A stretch of 64,000 bases of DNA from Erythroxylum novogranatense (lineage: Eukaryota; Streptophyta; Magnoliopsida; Malpighiales; Erythroxylaceae), in assembly GCA_029891385.1 (NCBI GenBank), contig CM057225.1:12685060-12749059 (forward strand). The letters run 5' to 3'. The stretch's first letter is position 1. Every line of letters starts with the position of its first letter. Of the stretch, positions 60,601 through 64,000 are shown piece by piece. Made by a program: the position numbers and the translations under genes. A model generated the notes under the pieces. It had not been told where the DNA came from. It searched no databases and saw only the letters and a list, made by a program, of their open reading frames with translations.

Positions 60601-61418
60601 AGTGAGTGGACTCATGAATAAAACACAATTATCTCTCAATTTTCAAGGCTAATTCCATTACAGACCAAATGTCTATAGCATCGCAATTTCGGATTTGTAC
60701 TCGAATTTCTTCCTTCAACTCATTTAGGAAAATCCCTAGAGAATGGTCGTCACTCATTAATGGATCTTGAGAAAAACACCCCATAAATGCATCCAGATAT
60801 TCATGGATAGATCCAACTTGACGAAGAGATAACAGGCGTTCATATGGGTTTGAAATTAAGTCACCACCATAACGTTTAAGTTCACCACCCTTCAACATAG
60901 GCCAATCTATGGTAGGAAAACACTGTCGTAACTAACGAACCCAATGTAAGGTTGTGCCATCCATAGAAACCAAAGCAACATAAACCTTCATGTGAGGAGT
61001 GCTATCTAACTCAAAATAATGTTCTGCGCGAATACACCCACCCACTTGGGTCTATCCCATTGAAAACCGGTAACTCAAGCTTTTTAACAGTAACTTGAGG
61101 CTCAAAAACAAAATGACCCAAAGAAGAAGATGGGATATGCCTATTGCAGTTGTCGATGGTGAAGGATTCTCCAAGTATGAATCCCCAACCCCATCTGCTG
61201 ATTGTTTTCTTTTGATTAACGAAGCAATCTGCTGAAGATGGACATTCATATTTGAAAACTCTGTAGTAAGGGCAACAAAACTACAATCATGAGACTCGTT
61301 GTCGAATCGTAATTGTGATAGGTGATCAGAAATAACAACGTAGCTCTTCTCTAACCAATCCACTTTCTCCTCCAATCTAATGGCAACCATGATTAAAAGC
61401 TCAATGAAAGCACCAATT

Positions 61419-61750
61419 TGATAGAGTTAAGAACCAGAGAAGGAATTGAAGGACAAAAAAGAATAGTAAAGAAAACTCTAATTCTTAATGAATCAGTGTT
61501 TTTCAATTACTACTGTTCTTGCTAAAACAAAACAGTCCAAAATCTAGAAAAATACAAGGCTCTCTTTTTTTCTAGCCAACAAAAGTAAAACCGTTCATAC
61601 AAAAGTGACGTCTCCTAATTAAAAACAATCATTACATATATATCCCCCTCCCATGTGATTATTCTCTAAAAAAACAAATATCGTAACAAACTCTGATATT
61701 CTCTTTACAATTAATCATCCATCACGTAACTATTTGAGATCCAATTATAG
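61419..61750 (-). mobile_element. Reina-like 5' LTR (copy 3), truncated by the next insertion
   Basis: Starts TGATAGAGTTAAG next to the primer region and runs like copies 1 and 2 up to CCAATTATAG, where homology stops because another element begins at 61751. The remaining ~45 bp of the LTR must lie beyond the right window edge if that element is complete. Confidence 0.82.
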
Positions 61751-64000
61751 TGTAAAACACCAATACCATATAGCATATACCCAAACATCCAGAGAACATT
61801 CAAGAACATACCTTATGAGAATAGCATGTTAGAGCAATCATATTCACTATTATGGCATCATACATAATATAAGTGATCATAAGTTCAACATTTCTCATTT
61901 CATTTCACAAACATCATTTACATTGTCATTACATTTCATAATACATATATGTACATTACAAAAACGTTTGAGACTTTATTATTCTTTACAAAATATCTAA
62001 CATGAAATGAGATGGCAACTGAAACAATCTATCTAAACTCCTCCAACATCAACTGACTAAACCTTTGAGTCATTCCTGATTCTAAAATTGGCAATACTAG
62101 ACTGTTACTAGATTTCTTTAGAAGCTAGGTCTCCTCAGTACCTAAAAAATAGCGTTGCAATTTTAATGAGTTTTGCGAACTCAGTGAGTGAACTATTATC
62201 GATGTACTCACTTGACTCAAAACACAACAACACAAGTATATCATATTAGCTTGAATCAATTCCTATATAGTTTTGTATACCAAATCACACTATACATCAT
62301 ATCTCAATAAGCACTTTATAATACAAACATATTATAGAATCTTTTCAGAATAATCTAATCTTTCATCTTAGTTATTCATATCATCAATATGTATACAAGT
62401 ATTGCAAATCACTATATCAACACAATTCAGTACTTTTTTTTACAATCATTCACATGTACACAAATATAACATAACATTATATCAACTCAATTTATTCATT
62501 CTTTACAATGTTTCACATGATACATGTAAAGATATACATGTAATGCATATGAGACTCCACTTTCATTTTTATTTTGTTGTGACCGAGCGCCTATTTAACT
62601 GTCCTGTATCCATTGTGGATAAGGGTCTCATTTAAGATATTGTCTCATACCTATTGTGGATACCAGACTCATTAATCGTTGAGCCTGTGGCTCTGTGTGC
62701 ACATTTATGAGTTTTAAACTCTTTTTCACGTTAGTCACTCCGGTCACAACTCCTTTATCTAATCATGCATATCAATGTAATAAAAATGCATCAAATCACA
62801 TATTATGCTATCAATAACTCTCATTCAGTGTGCACAGTCATATAGTACATTTATTGGATCTAAATCTGACATTCAACATCTAGTTGAGAACACAATTTCC
62901 ATATTCACATTCAATTTGTAAACAATTCTAATACAATCCCGAGTATCAAAACTCCTCAGACCATCAATGTTCGAAATTAACAATCATATTAGTAACATTT
63001 CAATATCTAACAATTAATTAAGAACGATTCAAATATAGTGAGTAAACATCTAGGCTAACTCACAGTATGCTCCAAATAGCTATTGCTTAGATGAGCCGGC
63101 AATGTCTGGAAGTTGTAAGTCAAATTATACTTCTAAATCATTCAATACACACATATGTACACATTACTAACTTGTTTAATCAAATAAGTACTCAATCATA
63201 CATATGTGTACGTCTTATGTTCAATGCACGCTCAATTGACTTTTTTCGAGTATGTATCCTTAATCACAAGTTTTGATCATTCAAATATTATAGCTTGTAC
63301 ATTATTTGTTTTCAATTAGGTTATGCCTTAAGTAAGTTTAATTACTCCAAATTCATCACTCATTCATTCACCAATCCCTTTTTTTTTCTAACACGTTATA
63401 TTAACATAATTTCTAATTCTCATTCATTTATACCTAGTTCACATTATTCATATCCTTTGAATCACATTTGCATTCATAAGAACATCTTTATACCATTAAC
63501 AACTCATACTTCCCAAATTCATATACATTGATATCAAAACAATCCATTCCTTAAGTTTCAATATCAATTAACAACCTAAACCGATCAAACCCTTAACCAC
63601 TTAATCCAACATCAAACTAGGTTCATTTTCAAGCCTCAATCAAGTTTAAATATGCCAGTGTAAAGTGTCTTGTCCTCATATGGTTCAACAATTGCACAAA
63701 ATAGAATTTACCATGTCAAAACATTGCCCACGATCATGGGGTAGCTTCCCACGATCATTACAGAAGCTAATATCTACCCACAGTCATGGGATGAGTGCCA
63801 CGATCGTGGACTACCCATTTTCCTGCGATTTTCCATTTTCAAACACCTTCATTCCAATTTCAAAAATTATAATAGTTCCTAAAATATGCCTAAAGTATAC
63901 CTTAGTTATATGTCAATTCCTCACTAATCTCATCTCCAATTCTAACTTAAAATCATTCATTTGGTAGCTTATAACTATTGTCTTTCATGCATCAAAACAA
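61751..64000. mobile_element. LTR of a gypsy-type element, running off the window
   Basis: Begins TGTAAAACACC exactly where the Reina-like LTR is broken. It is non-coding, with GAACTCAGTGAGTGAAC (62179-62195), similar to GCTCAGTGAG in the solo LTR at 11460, and CACGATCRTGG repeats at 63727-63812. ORFs here have no motifs. The long, non-coding content fits a large chromovirus-type LTR. Strand and far end are unknown. Confidence 0.6.

Larger units (their letters stand above)
56390..61418 (-). pseudogene. Reina-like chromovirus internal region (gag-pol), inactive
   Basis: On the minus strand, in order: a leader with TTGGTGCTTTCATTGAG (61398-61414, primer-site region); gag (61390-60629; VDWLEKSYVVISDHLSQLR, RYGGDLISNPYERLLSLRQV); a CFKC...C zinc knuckle (about 60264-60310); protease (60119-59805); reverse transcriptase (59795-58770); RNase H (58700-58300); integrase with HHCC finger (58080-57890) and core (57821-56896); chromodomain (56650-56500; WLLVR-like LLVR.KGKSSEETTWID). 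Key residues are lost: the protease reads IDSNAS for DSGAS, the RT box reads FFDNILVYS, and stops and frameshifts occur throughout. An intact element would encode a single gag-pol polyprotein. Confidence 0.9.

Noticed and set aside
61751..63967. Several 60-100-codon ORFs near the right edge
   Set aside because: They are low-complexity His/Ser/Ile-rich translations of AT-rich LTR DNA, without starts in context or motifs.

Overview
This window is nuclear DNA of a flowering plant, almost certainly a eudicot. Evidence: intron-bearing genes with GT-AG splice sites, AT-rich spacers, plant LTR retrotransposons (copia and gypsy types, one with a chromodomain), CACTA, hAT and Mutator-like DNA transposons, LINE fragments, and a nuclear copy of the chloroplast trnY-trnE region. 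The species cannot be named from the sequence alone.

Only two host genes look intact. At 1-3484 (+) are the last ten exons of a membrane-anchored plant aspartyl protease; its 5' half lies before the window. At 6726-7132 (-) is a complete two-exon Snakin/GASA cysteine-rich peptide gene. A 402-bp solo LTR (3897-4298, duplicated AATAG on both sides) lies between them.

From about 8 kb onward the window is a graveyard of nested repeats, and the order of insertion can often be read from target-site duplications (TSDs). 7988-8271: a miniature LTR element of SMART type. 9222-10320: the 3' end of a LINE. 10.7-18.7 kb: two copies of a copia-like LTR in inverted orientation. The left copy is split by a 3.8-kb gypsy-type solo LTR (TSD TTTAA), which itself carries a Mutator-like miniature element (9-bp TSD). 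A host gene 3' fragment sits between the arms. 19337-27387: another copia-like solo LTR, split by a 6.19-kb CACTA element (TSD TTA) that carries a seven-exon fragment of an oxidosqualene cyclase (triterpene synthase) gene.

27.4-32 kb: decayed retroelement sequence, a plastid DNA insertion (30.69-30.93 kb) and AT-rich direct repeats. 32.0-37.0 kb: a non-autonomous Athila/Tat-like gypsy element (two LTR copies, gag remnant, degenerate primer site). 37.7-41.0 kb: a hAT element with a broken ZMYM1-like transposase. 42-46 kb: gypsy LTR-type DNA. 46.2-50.6 kb: a decayed CACTA element with remnants of both transposase-type genes. 52.8-61.75 kb: a chromodomain gypsy (Reina-like) element with three LTR copies. 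Its outer 3' LTR is split by a LINE and its integrase by a 254-bp solo LTR. Another LTR-type element starts at 61751 and runs off the window.

No operon-like or CRISPR-like organisation is present. The most notable points are the CACTA element with triterpene-synthase exons, the readable nesting chronology, the tandem Reina-like structure, and the host-gene fragment between inverted LTR arms.
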